DNA from: Microbacterium indicum DSM 19969 | GTDB taxonomy: Bacteria > Actinomycetota > Actinomycetes > Actinomycetales > Microbacteriaceae | Assembly: GCF_000422385.1 (NCBI RefSeq) | Contig: NZ_AULR01000002.1 | Coordinates: 248,001 to 312,000 of the forward strand | Direction of reading: 5' to 3' | Length of the DNA: 64,000 bases | Part shown: positions 27,152 to 38,205 of the stretch, in pieces | Numbering within the stretch: position 1 is the stretch's first letter | Layout of the letters: every line of letters begins with the position of its first letter | The notes under the pieces: model-generated | The model's input: only the letters and a program-made list of their open reading frames with translations | Told to the model about the DNA's origin: nothing | The model's database searches: none | Made by a program: the position numbers and the translations under genes

Positions 27152-28371
27152 TGGCGGGCGCCCTTCCCCTCGGAGATCCCGCCCCCGCCGACGGCCGCCT
27201 GCCGAGCGTCAGCAGCCCCGTCGCAGACACCGACTTCAGCGTCTACCTGCACGTGCCGTTCTGCCGCGTGCGCTGCGGGTACTGCGACTTCAACACCTAC
27301 ACCGCGACCGAGCTGCGCGGGGCGCGCCAGGATCAGTACGCCGACACCCTGCTCGGCGAGATCGCGCTGTCACGCGAGGTCCTGTCGGAGGCGGGGCCGC
27401 TGCGCCCGGCGCAGACCGTCTTCTTCGGCGGCGGCACCCCGACCCTCCTCCCGGCGGGCGACCTCGCGCGCATGCTCGGCGGCGTCCGCGACGCGTTCGG
27501 CCTCGCGCCGGGGGCCGAGGTCACGGTCGAGGCGAACCCCGACACCGTGACCGATGCCGTCGTCGACGAACTCGCCGCGGCGGGCGTCACGCGCCTGTCG
27601 ATCGGCATGCAGTCGGCGGTGCCGAGCGTCCTCGCGACCCTCGACCGCACGCACACGCCCGCGAACGTCGGCACGGCGGTTGCCGCGGCCAAGCGCGCGG
27701 GCCTCGACGTGTCGGTCGACCTGATCTACGGCGCGCCGGGGGAGACGCTCGAGAACTGGCGGGCCTCGCTTGAGCAGGCGCTCGCATACGAGCCCGACCA
27801 CATCTCGGCGTACGCGCTCATCGTCGAGGGGGGCACGAAGCTCGCGCGGCAGATCCGCAGCGGCGAGTACCCCGAGCCCGACGACGACCTCGAGGCCGAC
27901 ATGTACGAGCTCGCCGACGATCTTCTCGCGGCTGGGGGGTACGACTGGTATGAGGTGTCGAACTGGGCGCGCGGCGACGAGCACCGCTCGCGGCACAACC
28001 TGTCGTACTGGCGCGGGTACGACTGGTGGGGCTACGGTCCCGGGGCGCACAGCCACGTGAACGGTCTGCGCTGGTGGAACGTGAAGCACCCGGCGGCCTA
28101 CGCCCAGCGCCTCTCGCTCGGCCAGTCGCCGGCGGCGGGCCGGGAGTCGCCCGACCGGGAGGCGCGCGACCTCGAGCGCGTGCTGCTCGAGACGCGGATC
28201 CGCGAGGGCATGGCGATCGCCGACCTCCCGACGGCCGGCGCCCGCACGGCGGTCGCGGGCCTCGTCGCCGGCGGCCTCATCGAGGGCCCCGCCGCGATCC
28301 GCGGTCGCGTCGTGCTGACGCGCACGGGCCGGCTGCTCGCCGACGCCGTCGTGCGCGCCCTCACGGCCTGA
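27151..28371 (+). CDS. hemW: HemW, radical SAM haem chaperone (HemN-like)
   Basis: The protein has 406 residues. The radical SAM cluster motif is Cys38-x3-Cys42-x2-Cys45 (CRVRCGYC). FFGGGTPTLL near residue 90 binds SAM, and HNLSYWRGYDWWGYGPGAHS near 280 is the HemW/HemN signature. Proteins of this subgroup lack the N-terminal Cys found in true HemN and act in haem insertion rather than coproporphyrinogen oxidation. That distinction is from family knowledge. The gene is coupled to DUF1990 by a one-base overlap and precedes hrcA, as in many Gram-positive bacteria. Confidence 0.92.
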   Translation: MAGALPLGDPAPADGRLPSVSSPVADTDFSVYLHVPFCRVRCGYCDFNTYTATELRGARQDQYADTLLGEIALSREVLSEAGPLRPAQTVFFGGGTPTLLPAGDLARMLGGVRDAFGLAPGAEVTVEANPDTVTDAVVDELAAAGVTRLSIGMQSAVPSVLATLDRTHTPANVGTAVAAAKRAGLDVSVDLIYGAPGETLENWRASLEQALAYEPDHISAYALIVEGGTKLARQIRSGEYPEPDDDLEADMYELADDLLAAGGYDWYEVSNWARGDEHRSRHNLSYWRGYDWWGYGPGAHSHVNGLRWWNVKHPAAYAQRLSLGQSPAAGRESPDREARDLERVLLETRIREGMAIADLPTAGARTAVAGLVAGGLIEGPAAIRGRVVLTRTGRLLADAVVRALTA

Positions 28372-28386
28372 TCGGCCGGGCCCGGG

Positions 28387-28392
28387 TAGAAT
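28387..28392 (+). promoter_or_regulatory. -10 box of hrcA
   Basis: TAGAAT directly abuts the CIRCE element, so HrcA bound downstream would cover the transcription start. Confidence 0.6.
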
Positions 28393-28418
28393 TGGCACTC
28401 ACGGATACGGAGTGCCAG
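28392..28418 (+). promoter_or_regulatory. CIRCE operator
   Basis: TTGGCACTC-N9-GAGTGCCAG, matching the HrcA operator TTAGCACTC-N9-GAGTGCTAA with a symmetric change in each arm. It lies 15 bases before the hrcA ATG and indicates heat-shock autoregulation of hrcA-dnaJ-rsmE. Confidence 0.92.
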
Positions 28419-28433
28419 TCGGGAGGTGCGCAC

Positions 28434-29471
28434 ATGGTCACGGAACGCGGTCTGCGGGTCCTGCAGGCGATCGTCCAGGACTACGTCGACACGCACGAGC
28501 CCGTCGGCAGCAAGGCGATCGTCGACCGCCACTCCTTCGGCGTCTCGGCGGCCACGATCCGCAACGACATGGCGCTCCTCGAGGACGAGGAGCTGATCGC
28601 CCAGCCGCACACCTCGTCGGGCCGCGTGCCGACCGACAAGGGGTACCGCGCCTTCGTCGACCACCTCGCCGACCTGCGCCCGCTCTCGGGGGCGCAGCGC
28701 TCGGCGATCGCGACGTTCCTCGCCGATCCGGCCGACCTCGACGACCTGCTCGGCCGCACGGTGCGGCTCCTGACGCAGCTGACGGGCCAGGTCGCGCTCG
28801 TCCAGTACCCGTCGTTCGCGCGAGCCGTGATCACGCACGTCCAGTTCGTGCCCCTCGACGCACGGCGCGTCCTCGCGATCATCGTGACCGATACGGGGCG
28901 CGTCTCGCAGCGGATCACGGCGGTGCCCGAGCCGATCGACGAGACCGATCTCGAGGCCGTGCGCCTGAGGCTTCTTCCGCTCCTCATCGGCAAGCCGGTC
29001 GGCGGGGCGGCAGAGCTCCTCGCGGCGGCCGGCGCGGCGGCGGCGGATCCGCTGACTGCGACGGAGCGGGCGACGCGGGAGATCGCGGGAGCGATCGCCG
29101 AGGAGCTCGAGGAGTTCCGGCAGAACCGCCTCGTCATGGCGGGGACCGCGACGCTCGCGCGACGCGAGGACGACTTCCGCGGCAGCATCCACCCGCTCCT
29201 CGAGGCGATCGAGGAGCAGGTCACGCTGCTGCAGCTGATGAGCGAGATGGCGGCCGACGACAACCGTCTCGCGACGAGCATCGGCCGGGAGAACGCGGCC
29301 TTCGGCCTCAGCGAGGCCTCGTTCGTCGCGAGCGAGTACGACGCCGCCGTCGGAACGGCGCGCATGGGCCTCATGGGCCCCACGCGCATGGACTACGCGC
29401 GCAACCTCTCGGCGGCGCGGGCCGTGGCCCGCTACCTCACGAGGATGCTCGACGAAGACGAGAACCGCTGA
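28434..29471 (+). CDS. hrcA: Heat-inducible transcription repressor HrcA
   Basis: The protein has 345 residues. The N-terminal winged helix (about 1-75) includes EPVGSKAIVDRHSFGVSAAT and HTSSGRVPTDKGYR, the HrcA signature. A GAF-like dimerisation region follows. It represses chaperone genes by binding CIRCE, one copy of which lies just upstream. The ATG at 28434 follows GGGAGG at about ten bases. It is followed by dnaJ, and the two very likely share the CIRCE-controlled transcript. Confidence 0.96.
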   Translation: MVTERGLRVLQAIVQDYVDTHEPVGSKAIVDRHSFGVSAATIRNDMALLEDEELIAQPHTSSGRVPTDKGYRAFVDHLADLRPLSGAQRSAIATFLADPADLDDLLGRTVRLLTQLTGQVALVQYPSFARAVITHVQFVPLDARRVLAIIVTDTGRVSQRITAVPEPIDETDLEAVRLRLLPLLIGKPVGGAAELLAAAGAAAADPLTATERATREIAGAIAEELEEFRQNRLVMAGTATLARREDDFRGSIHPLLEAIEEQVTLLQLMSEMAADDNRLATSIGRENAAFGLSEASFVASEYDAAVGTARMGLMGPTRMDYARNLSAARAVARYLTRMLDEDENR

Positions 29472-29525
29472 CCCGAACCGGGGCCGGCGGAGGAGAACAC
29501 GCAGAACACCTGCGGGAAGGCGAAC

Positions 29526-30641
29526 GTGGCTGACCACTACGACGTTCTGGGCGTCTCGCGCGAGGCGAGCGCCGACGAGATCAAGAAGGCGTACCGCAAG
29601 CTCGCGCGCCAGCTGCACCCCGACGTGAACCCGAGCCCCGAGGCGGCCGAGAAGTTCAAGGACGTGACGCACGCGTACGAGGTGCTGAGCGATGCCGAGC
29701 AGCGCCGGCGCTACGACATGGGCGGCGACGAACAGGGCGCGGGCTTCGGCGGGTTCGGCGGATTCGGCGACGTGTTCGAGGCGTTCTTCGGCGCCGGGTC
29801 GGGAGGCGGCGGATCGCGCGGCGGCCGGCCGCGGTCGCGCCGAGAGCGCGGGCAGGACGCCCTCGTGCGCCTGACGCTCGAGCTCGGCGACGTCGTGTTC
29901 GGCACCCACCGCGACGTCGAGATCGACACCGCCGTGCTGTGCGAGACGTGCGGCGGATCCTGCTGCGCGCCCGGGACCCAGCCCGTCACCTGCGACATCT
30001 GCGGCGGGTCCGGCCACGTGCAGCGCCAGGTGCGCAGCCTCCTCGGCAACGTCGTCACGCAGCAGCCGTGCGGCGCGTGCCAGGGCTACGGGACGACGAT
30101 CCCCAACCCCTGCGCCGCGTGCAACGGCCAGGGGCGCGTGCGCTCGCGTCGCACCGTCGGCCTCGACATCCCCGCTGGCGTCGAGAACGGCCTGCGCCTC
30201 CAGCTGCCCGGTTCGGGCGAGGTCGGTCCCGCGGGCGGCCCCAACGGCGACCTCTACGTCGAGGTGTCGGTCGAGCCGCACGCGGTCTTCAGCCGCGAGG
30301 GCGACGACCTGCTCGCGACGCTCGAGGTGTCGATGACCGACGCGATCCTCGGCACGTCGACGTCGATCGACGGCCTCGACGGCGCCGTCGACCTCGAGGT
30401 GCGCCCCGGCGTGCAGTCGGGCGACGTCCTGAAGATCGACGGCCGCGGCATCACGGGCCTGCGCTCGTCGAAGCGCGGCGACCTCCGCGTCGGCGTGCAG
30501 GTCGTGACGCCGACGAAGGTCGACCAGCGGACCCGGCAGCTCGTCGAGGAGCTCGCGAAGCGCACCAAGGCTCCCGAGCCGCGCCTCGCCGAGCACCACC
30601 AGGGCATGTTCTCGAAGCTCCGCGACCGCTTCTTCGGCTGA
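29526..30641 (+). CDS. dnaJ: Chaperone DnaJ (DnaJ2 type)
   Basis: The protein has 371 residues. The J domain (about 3-70) carries LHPDVNP with the HPD triad. A Gly/Phe-rich stretch follows (about 74-95). Four zinc-finger Cys repeats lie at about 139-205 ([31 protein letters not shown]). The first repeat has Cys where Gly is usual, as I recall from related actinobacterial DnaJ2 proteins. It stimulates DnaK ATPase and delivers unfolded substrates. The start is GTG at 29526. It belongs to the hrcA operon rather than a dnaK operon. Confidence 0.95.
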   Translation: MADHYDVLGVSREASADEIKKAYRKLARQLHPDVNPSPEAAEKFKDVTHAYEVLSDAEQRRRYDMGGDEQGAGFGGFGGFGDVFEAFFGAGSGGGGSRGGRPRSRRERGQDALVRLTLELGDVVFGTHRDVEIDTAVLCETCGGSCCAPGTQPVTCDICGGSGHVQRQVRSLLGNVVTQQPCGACQGYGTTIPNPCAACNGQGRVRSRRTVGLDIPAGVENGLRLQLPGSGEVGPAGGPNGDLYVEVSVEPHAVFSREGDDLLATLEVSMTDAILGTSTSIDGLDGAVDLEVRPGVQSGDVLKIDGRGITGLRSSKRGDLRVGVQVVTPTKVDQRTRQLVEELAKRTKAPEPRLAEHHQGMFSKLRDRFFG

Positions 30642-30643
30642 TC

Positions 30644-31366
30644 GTGGCGCTCCATTTCGTCGACGCCTCGGCGGGCCCGGCCCAGCCGGGCGACGTCGTC
30701 GTCCTCACGGGATCCGAGGCGCATCACGCCGCCGCGGTCCGGCGCGTGCGCGTCGGCGAGGAGGTCACCCTGACCGACGGCCGCGGGGCGTGGCTCGCGG
30801 GGTCCATCGAGGCCGCCGAGAAGTCGCGGGTCGATATCCGCGTCTCGTCGCGCGAGGAGCGGGCCGCCGCGGCTCCGCGGGTCCTCCTCGCGCAGGCTCT
30901 CGCGAAGGGCGATCGCGACGAGCTCGCGGTCCAGGCCGCGACCGAGCTGGGTGTCGACGGCGTCGTGCCGTGGCAGGCCGCGCGGAGCGTCTCGCGCTGG
31001 CAGGGACCCAAGGCCGAGAAGGGCCGCGAGCGCTGGGCCTCGATCGTCCGCGAGGCCGCGAAGCAGGCGCTGCGCGCGTGGATCCCGGAGGTCGAGCAGG
31101 TGCACACGACGGCTCAGCTCGCTGGTCGTGCCGAACGGATCCTCCTGCTCGACCCGTGGACCGACTCCCCGCTGAGCGCGATCGCACCCGACGAACGCGA
31201 CGTCCTGCTCGTGGTCGGCCCCGAGGGCGGCATCGCGCCGGAGGAGCTCGCGGCGCTCGAGGCGGCGGGCGCCGAGCGCGTACGCCTCGGCGACAGCGTG
31301 CTGCGCACCTCGACGGCGGGCCCCGCCGCGCTCGCGCTCGTCAACCGCGCGCTCGGCCGCTGGTGA
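30644..31366 (+). CDS. rsmE: 16S rRNA (uracil1498-N3)-methyltransferase RsmE
   Basis: The protein has 240 residues, a SPOUT-fold methyltransferase. A PUA-like N-terminal part ([17 protein letters not shown]) is followed by the trefoil-knot SAM site VVGPEGGIAPEE near residue 187 and LGDSVLRTSTAGPAAL near 213. It methylates U1498 of 16S rRNA. The start is GTG at 30644, three bases after the dnaJ stop. The dnaJ-rsmE adjacency is widespread in Gram-positive bacteria. Confidence 0.94.
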   Translation: MALHFVDASAGPAQPGDVVVLTGSEAHHAAAVRRVRVGEEVTLTDGRGAWLAGSIEAAEKSRVDIRVSSREERAAAAPRVLLAQALAKGDRDELAVQAATELGVDGVVPWQAARSVSRWQGPKAEKGRERWASIVREAAKQALRAWIPEVEQVHTTAQLAGRAERILLLDPWTDSPLSAIAPDERDVLLVVGPEGGIAPEELAALEAAGAERVRLGDSVLRTSTAGPAALALVNRALGRW

Positions 31367-31381
31367 CGGGCCTCGCGAACA

Positions 31382-31387
31382 TAGACT
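31382..31387 (+). promoter_or_regulatory. -10 box of the HIT-PhoH-ybeY-CorC-era operon
   Basis: TAGACT lies seven bases before the HIT gene ATG. It would head a five-gene overlapping operon. Confidence 0.5.
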
Positions 31388-31394
31388 GGACCGC

Positions 31395-31757
31395 ATGAGC
31401 GAGCCCTCCGTCTTCACGCGCATCCTGTCCGGCGAGATCCCGGGCGAGATCGTCGCGCAGACCGACCGCGTCTTCGCGATCGCCGACATCAGCCCGCAGG
31501 CCCCGCTGCACGTCCTCGTGATCCCGAAGACCGAGGAGTACGAGAACGTCGCGCAGCTCGCCGCGGGCGACCCTGCGCTGCTCGCCGAGGTGATCGGCCT
31601 CGCGCAGCGTGTCGCCGCCGAGCGGGCTCCCGAGGGCGCGACCCCCGGTGAGTTCCGCCTCATCTTCAACACCGGCCCGTCCGCGGGCCAGACCGTCTTC
31701 CACGTGCACGCCCACGTGCTCGCGGGATCCCTCGAGGAGAAGAGCCTCATTGGCTGA
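31395..31757 (+). CDS. HIT family nucleotide hydrolase
   Basis: The protein has 120 residues. The histidine triad HVHAHV is at about 103-108, with FNTGPSAGQTVFHVH before it. HIT proteins cleave nucleoside phosphoramidates or dinucleotides; the physiological substrate is not predictable. The N-terminus FTRILSGEIPGEIV is typical of the Hint branch. It is the first gene of an operon with PhoH, and the two genes overlap by eight bases. Confidence 0.92.
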   Translation: MSEPSVFTRILSGEIPGEIVAQTDRVFAIADISPQAPLHVLVIPKTEEYENVAQLAAGDPALLAEVIGLAQRVAAERAPEGATPGEFRLIFNTGPSAGQTVFHVHAHVLAGSLEEKSLIG

Positions 31758-32817
31758 AGCCCAGAGTTCCCTCACCGTCCACGCCGACGGGGTCGCCATG
31801 GTGCGCCTCCTCGGGCCGCAGGACCGCCTGCTGCGCATGGTGGAGCGCCAGCACCCCGACGTCGACGTGCTCGTGCGCGGCAACGAGATCACCCTGACGG
31901 GCGACGAGCCGGCGCTCGGCGCCGCCAAGGCGCTCGTCGACGAGCTGCTCGAGATGACGCGCAACGGCGTCGAGCTCGGCGAAGCCGACGTGGCGCAGTC
32001 CGATCGCGTCCTCCAGACCTCGAACGAGCGCCCGAGCGCGGCGTTCGGCGAGCCCATCCTCCAGAGCCGCGGCAAGGTCATCCGCGCGAAGACGCTCGGG
32101 CAGCGCGACTACGTCGACGCGATCGACCTCAACACGATCGTGTTCGGCATCGGTCCCGCCGGAACCGGCAAGACCTACCTCGCGATGGCGAAGGCCGTGC
32201 AGGCGCTGCAGCGCCGCGAGGTCAACCGGATCATCCTGACGCGCCCCGCCGTGGAAGCGGGGGAGCGGCTCGGCTTCCTGCCCGGAACGCTGACCGACAA
32301 GATCGATCCCTATCTGCGCCCCCTCTACGACGCGCTGAACGAGATGATGGATCCCGAGCTCGTCCCGAAGCTCATGGCGTCGGGGACGATCGAGGTCGCC
32401 CCGCTCGCGTACATGCGCGGGCGCACGCTCAACGACTCGTTCGTCGTGCTCGACGAGGCGCAGAACACGACGCCCGAGCAGATGAAGATGTTCCTCACGC
32501 GCCTGGGCTTCGGCACGCGCATGGTCGTGACGGGCGACATCACACAGGTCGACCTGCCGGGCGGCACGAGCGGCCTGCGGGTCGTGAGCCGCATCCTCCA
32601 GAACGTCGACGACATCCACTTCGCGCAGCTGACGAGCGACGACGTGGTGCGCCACACCCTCGTGGGCCGCATCGTCGACGCGTACAGCGAGTACGACGAG
32701 CAGCGCACCGCCCGCCGCGCCGAGCTCGACGAGGCGCACGAGTTCGCGAACCGCGCAGAACGACGACGCGGCATGACGCCGCGCGACCGCCAACCCAAGC
32801 GAGGAGCCCGCTCGTGA
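31750..32817 (+). CDS. PhoH-family P-loop ATPase
   Basis: The protein has 355 residues from a TTG at 31750, which overlaps the end of the HIT gene; GAGGAG lies about ten bases upstream. The next possible start, an ATG at 31798, would trim 16 residues. Walker A is GPAGTGKTYLA near residue 136, and the Walker B region is FVVLDEAQNTT near 232. The KH-like N-terminal part and PhoH core are complete. In many bacteria it neighbours ybeY, as here, and is thought to take part in RNA or ribosome metabolism. Confidence 0.93.
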   Translation: MAEAQSSLTVHADGVAMVRLLGPQDRLLRMVERQHPDVDVLVRGNEITLTGDEPALGAAKALVDELLEMTRNGVELGEADVAQSDRVLQTSNERPSAAFGEPILQSRGKVIRAKTLGQRDYVDAIDLNTIVFGIGPAGTGKTYLAMAKAVQALQRREVNRIILTRPAVEAGERLGFLPGTLTDKIDPYLRPLYDALNEMMDPELVPKLMASGTIEVAPLAYMRGRTLNDSFVVLDEAQNTTPEQMKMFLTRLGFGTRMVVTGDITQVDLPGGTSGLRVVSRILQNVDDIHFAQLTSDDVVRHTLVGRIVDAYSEYDEQRTARRAELDEAHEFANRAERRRGMTPRDRQPKRGARS

Positions 32818-33281
32818 TCGACATCAACAACGAATCCGGCGTCGACGTCGACGAGGCCGCGATCCTGCGCCTCGTGCAGCACGACCTCGCCGAGCTGCAC
32901 GTCTCGCCCGACGCCGACCTCGCGGTCCTTCTCGTCGACGAGGCTGCGATGAGCGAGCTGCACGTGCAGTGGATGGACGAGCCGGGCCCGACCGACGTCC
33001 TGAGCTTCCCGATGGACGAGCTGCGGCCCGGATCCGCCGAGGCTCCGACCCCCGCGGGCCTCCTCGGCGACATCGTCGTGTGCCCGCAGGTCGCCGAGCG
33101 CCAGGCCGAGACGGCCGGTCACGGCCTCATGGACGAGATGTTCCTCCTGACGACGCACGGCCTGCTCCACGTGCTCGGATACGACCACGCGCTTCCCGAG
33201 GAGGAGCGCCAGATGTTCGGCCTGCAGCGCGAGCTGCTGAGCGGCTTCGCGACGGCGGAGCGCCGGCGCCGACGCGCATGA
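32814..33281 (+). CDS. ybeY: Endoribonuclease YbeY
   Basis: The protein has 155 residues. The metal-binding signature HGLLHVLGYDH (about 115-125) supplies three histidines. GPTDVLSFPMDE near residue 58 is the other conserved segment. YbeY acts in 16S rRNA 3'-end maturation and ribosome quality control. The start is GTG at 32814, overlapping the PhoH stop by four bases; the gene's own stop overlaps the CorC-type gene by four bases, so translation is coupled throughout. Confidence 0.95.
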   Translation: MIDINNESGVDVDEAAILRLVQHDLAELHVSPDADLAVLLVDEAAMSELHVQWMDEPGPTDVLSFPMDELRPGSAEAPTPAGLLGDIVVCPQVAERQAETAGHGLMDEMFLLTTHGLLHVLGYDHALPEEERQMFGLQRELLSGFATAERRRRRA

Positions 33282-34666
33282 TCGAGGCCTTCCTCCTCGT
33301 CGCGGCCCTGCTCCTCATCGTCGCGGCCGGGCTCCTCTCGGCGATCGACGCGGCGCTCGCCGTGACCTCGACGGCGGAGCTCATCGACCTCGCGTCGGAG
33401 GGGCGCAGCGCGCGGGCGCTCGCGCAGATCGCCGACGACCGCGACGCGCACGACAACGCCACGACGCTGCTCCGGGTGATGTGCGAGGTCGCCGCGACGG
33501 TGTTCGCGGCGGTCGCCTTCGTGCTCCTGACCGACAGCCGCCTGTGGGGCGCGATCATCGCGATCGCCGTCATGGCGCTCGTCGTCTACACCGTCGTCGC
33601 CTCCGCGACGCTCGCGGTCGGCCGCCGGCACGCCGAGGGCCTCCTCGCCGCCGCAGCGCCCTCCGTGCACGCGGCGCGGGTCGTCCTCGGCCCCGTCGCG
33701 GGCGGGCTCACGCGGATCGGATCCGTCGTGATCCCCGGCGCCCGCAGGCGCGGTTTCGAGTCGGAGGATCAGCTGCTGTCGATCGTCGACGAGGCCGCGT
33801 CGAACGACCTCATCGAGGACGACGACCGCGAGCTCATCCACTCGGTGTTCGACTTCACCGACCAGGTGGTCCGCGGCGTCATGGTGCCGCGCACCGAGAT
33901 GGTGACGGTCGAGGCGACGGCGACGCTCCCCGACGCGCTCGAGGAGCTGCTCTCGAGCGGGCTCTCGCGCGTCCCCGTGATCGACGGAGACGTCGACGAC
34001 GTCGTCGGCGTGCTCTACCTGAAGGACATCGTTCAGCACACGTTCCGCGAGTCGCCCGGGTGGCGCGACGCCCCCGTCCGCGCCTACGCGCGGCCCGCGG
34101 TCTTCGTCCCCGAGCAGATGCGCGCCGAGACCCTGCTGCAGCAGATGAAGGCCGACCAGGTGCACGTGTGCCTCGTCGTCGACGAGTACGGCGGCATCGC
34201 GGGCCTCGTCACGATGGAGGATCTGCTCGAGGAGCTCGTGGGCGAGATCGCCGACGAGTACGACCCGCGTTCGACTGAGATCGTCGAGCTCGCCGACGGC
34301 AGCTACCGCGTCAGCGCGGGCCTCGCGCTCGACGAAGTCGGCGATCTCTTCGGCATCGACATCGAGGACGAGGACGTCGACTCGATCGGCGGCCTGCTCG
34401 CGAAGTTGCTGGGCCACGTCCCGCAGCCCGGCGAGAAGGTCGAGGCCGAGGGCCTCGTCCTCACGGGCGGCACGTCGCGCGGCCGCGGACGCGGGATCGC
34501 GACGGTGTTCGTCGATCGCGGCGCCGCGATGCGCGCCGTCGCCGAGGTGGAGCACGAGCGCCCCGCGACGGGCTCCCTGTCGACCGCGCCCCGCGTCGAC
34601 GCCGTCCCGGATCCCGGCGCGGCGAAGAAGAAGAAAAAGAAGAGGAAGCCCCGAGCCGATGACTGA
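33278..34666 (+). CDS. CBS/CorC-domain membrane protein (hemolysin C family)
   Basis: The protein has 462 residues. The DUF21/CNNM-like membrane domain (about 1-130) has four hydrophobic segments. Two CBS domains follow (about 200-320: [35 protein letters not shown]), then a CorC/HlyC FAD-like domain (about 335-425). The extreme C-terminus is a run of lysines. Relatives are implicated in magnesium or cobalt handling; the name hemolysin is historical. The gene overlaps ybeY by four bases and era by eight bases, as commonly seen in this operon. Confidence 0.9.
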   Translation: MIEAFLLVAALLLIVAAGLLSAIDAALAVTSTAELIDLASEGRSARALAQIADDRDAHDNATTLLRVMCEVAATVFAAVAFVLLTDSRLWGAIIAIAVMALVVYTVVASATLAVGRRHAEGLLAAAAPSVHAARVVLGPVAGGLTRIGSVVIPGARRRGFESEDQLLSIVDEAASNDLIEDDDRELIHSVFDFTDQVVRGVMVPRTEMVTVEATATLPDALEELLSSGLSRVPVIDGDVDDVVGVLYLKDIVQHTFRESPGWRDAPVRAYARPAVFVPEQMRAETLLQQMKADQVHVCLVVDEYGGIAGLVTMEDLLEELVGEIADEYDPRSTEIVELADGSYRVSAGLALDEVGDLFGIDIEDEDVDSIGGLLAKLLGHVPQPGEKVEAEGLVLTGGTSRGRGRGIATVFVDRGAAMRAVAEVEHERPATGSLSTAPRVDAVPDPGAAKKKKKKRKPRADD

Positions 34667-35558
34667 CACCACCCGCAGCGGATTCGTGACCTTCGTCGGC
34701 CGCCCCAACGTCGGCAAGTCGACCCTCATGAACGCGCTGGTCGGCGAGAAGGTCGCGATCACGAGCGAGAAGCCGCAGACGACGCGCAAGGCGATCCGCG
34801 GCATCCTCAACCGCCCCGAGGGGCAGCTCATCGTCGTCGACACGCCGGGCGTGCACCGCCCGCGCACGCTCCTCGGCCAGCGCCTCAACGACCTCGTCGA
34901 GACGGTCCTCGGCGACGTCGACGTCATCGCCTTCTGCGCGCCGGCCGACGAGAAGGTCGGCCCGGGCGACCGCCGCATCGCCGCGTCGCTCGACGGGTAC
35001 GCCCGCGCGAAGAAGGTGGCCCTCGTGACCAAGACCGACGCCGCGAGCCGCGACGAGGTCATGGAGCGCCTCATGGAGGTCGACAGCCTGCGCGACGACT
35101 GGGCGGCCGTCATCCCGCTCTCGAGCGAGACGGGGGAGCAGCTCGACGTGCTCGCGCACGAGCTGCTCGAGCTCATGCCCGAGGGTCCCGCGCTCTACCC
35201 CGAGGGGATCGTCACCGACGAGTCGCTCGAGGACCGGATCGCCGAGGCGATCCGCGAGGCCGCCCTCGAGGGCGTGCGCGACGAGCTGCCCCACTCGATC
35301 GCCGTCCAGGTGCAGGACGTCGCGGCCCGCGAGGAGGACCCCGAGCTGACCGACGTCTACGCCGACATCGTCGTGGAGCGCGACAGCCAGAAGGCGATCA
35401 TCATCGGCCGCAAGGGATCGCGCCTCGCCGACGTCGGGAAGCGCGCGCGGCTCGAGATCGAGCCGCTCGTCGGCACCCGCGTCTTCCTGTCGCTGCACGT
35501 GCGCGTCGCCAAGGAGTGGCAGCGCGACCCGAAGCAGCTCGGCCGGCTCGGCTTCTGA
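34659..35558 (+). CDS. era: GTPase Era
   Basis: The protein has 299 residues. The G domain has GRPNVGKST near residue 10, the switch TTRKAIRG, DTPGVHRPR near 60 and TKTDAASR near 123. The C-terminal KH domain (about 210-290) contains KAIIIGRKGSRLADVGKRAR, the RNA-binding GxxG loop region. Era binds the 3' end of 16S rRNA during 30S maturation and works with YbeY, encoded two genes upstream. The ATG lies inside the end of the preceding gene. A strong hairpin follows the stop. Confidence 0.96.
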   Translation: MTDTTRSGFVTFVGRPNVGKSTLMNALVGEKVAITSEKPQTTRKAIRGILNRPEGQLIVVDTPGVHRPRTLLGQRLNDLVETVLGDVDVIAFCAPADEKVGPGDRRIAASLDGYARAKKVALVTKTDAASRDEVMERLMEVDSLRDDWAAVIPLSSETGEQLDVLAHELLELMPEGPALYPEGIVTDESLEDRIAEAIREAALEGVRDELPHSIAVQVQDVAAREEDPELTDVYADIVVERDSQKAIIIGRKGSRLADVGKRARLEIEPLVGTRVFLSLHVRVAKEWQRDPKQLGRLGF

Positions 35559-35561
35559 GCG

Positions 35562-35597
35562 GCCTCGGGGCCCGGGCGCGTGTCCGGGCCCCGAGGC
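35562..35597. terminator. Bidirectional terminator, era / leuA
   Basis: A 14-bp perfect stem, GCCTCGGGGCCCGG and its complement, with an eight-base loop between two convergent stops. Confidence 0.92.
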
Positions 35598-35598
35598 G

Positions 35599-37554
<1,956 letters not shown>

Positions 37555-38205
37555 TCATCCGGATGCGTGGTCGTTCGCGAGGCGCACGGCCTGGGCCCGG
37601 TCGCGCAGGTCGAGCTTCGCGAAGAGGTTGTTGATGTGGGTCTTGACCGTCGCGACGCTGACGAAGAGGCGCTCGGCGATCTCGCCGTTGTTGAGTCCCT
37701 CGCCGATGAGGCGGAGGACCTCGGCCTCGCGCGGCGTGAGCGAGCCGAGGCGCCCGTCCGGCGGCGAGGCCGGCGCGAGGCCTCCGATGACGCGCCGGGC
37801 GACCGTCGGGGCGAACGTCGCCTGTCCGCGCGAGACCGATCGGATCGCCGCGGCGATGTCCTCGCGCGACGCGTCCTTCGTGAGGTAGCCGCGGGCCCCG
37901 GCCCGCAGGGCCACGGCGATCGAGGCGTCGTCGTCGAACGTGGTGAGGACGAGGACCGCGACGTCGGGCGCGTCGCGGGCGATCTCGGCCGTCGCACCCG
38001 CGCCGTCGAGGACCGGCATGCGCAGGTCCATGAGCACGACGTCGGGGCGCTCGCGCACGGCGAGCGATGCGGCCTCGCGCCCGTCGCGCGCCGACCCGAC
38101 GACAGCGACGCCGGGCATCCGGCCGAGGACCGTCACGAGGCCGTCGCGCACGATCTCCTGGTCGTCGGCGACCACGACCCGGATCGGCCGCTCCTCAGGA
38201 TCCAT
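37555..38205 (-). CDS. LuxR-type response regulator (NarL family)
   Basis: The protein has 216 residues. The receiver domain (about 7-122) has VVVADDQ near the start, phosphoacceptor Asp60 in [15 protein letters not shown] near 88 and Lys in YLTKDAS near 110. The LuxR helix-turn-helix (about 147-210) reads [21 protein letters not shown] chose ATG 38205, with AGGA eight bases upstream; ATG 38214 is the alternative. It overlaps the end of the kinase gene. It is the output partner of that kinase. Target genes are unknown. Confidence 0.93.
   Translation of the reverse strand: MDPEERPIRVVVADDQEIVRDGLVTVLGRMPGVAVVGSARDGREAASLAVRERPDVVLMDLRMPVLDGAGATAEIARDAPDVAVLVLTTFDDDASIAVALRAGARGYLTKDASREDIAAAIRSVSRGQATFAPTVARRVIGGLAPASPPDGRLGSLTPREAEVLRLIGEGLNNGEIAERLFVSVATVKTHINNLFAKLDLRDRAQAVRLANDHASG

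Noticed and set aside
29940-30130. Unusual first zinc-finger repeat of DnaJ (CETCGGSCC)
   Set aside because: The same Cys variation is, as far as I recall, normal in actinobacterial DnaJ2 proteins, so it is not a defect.
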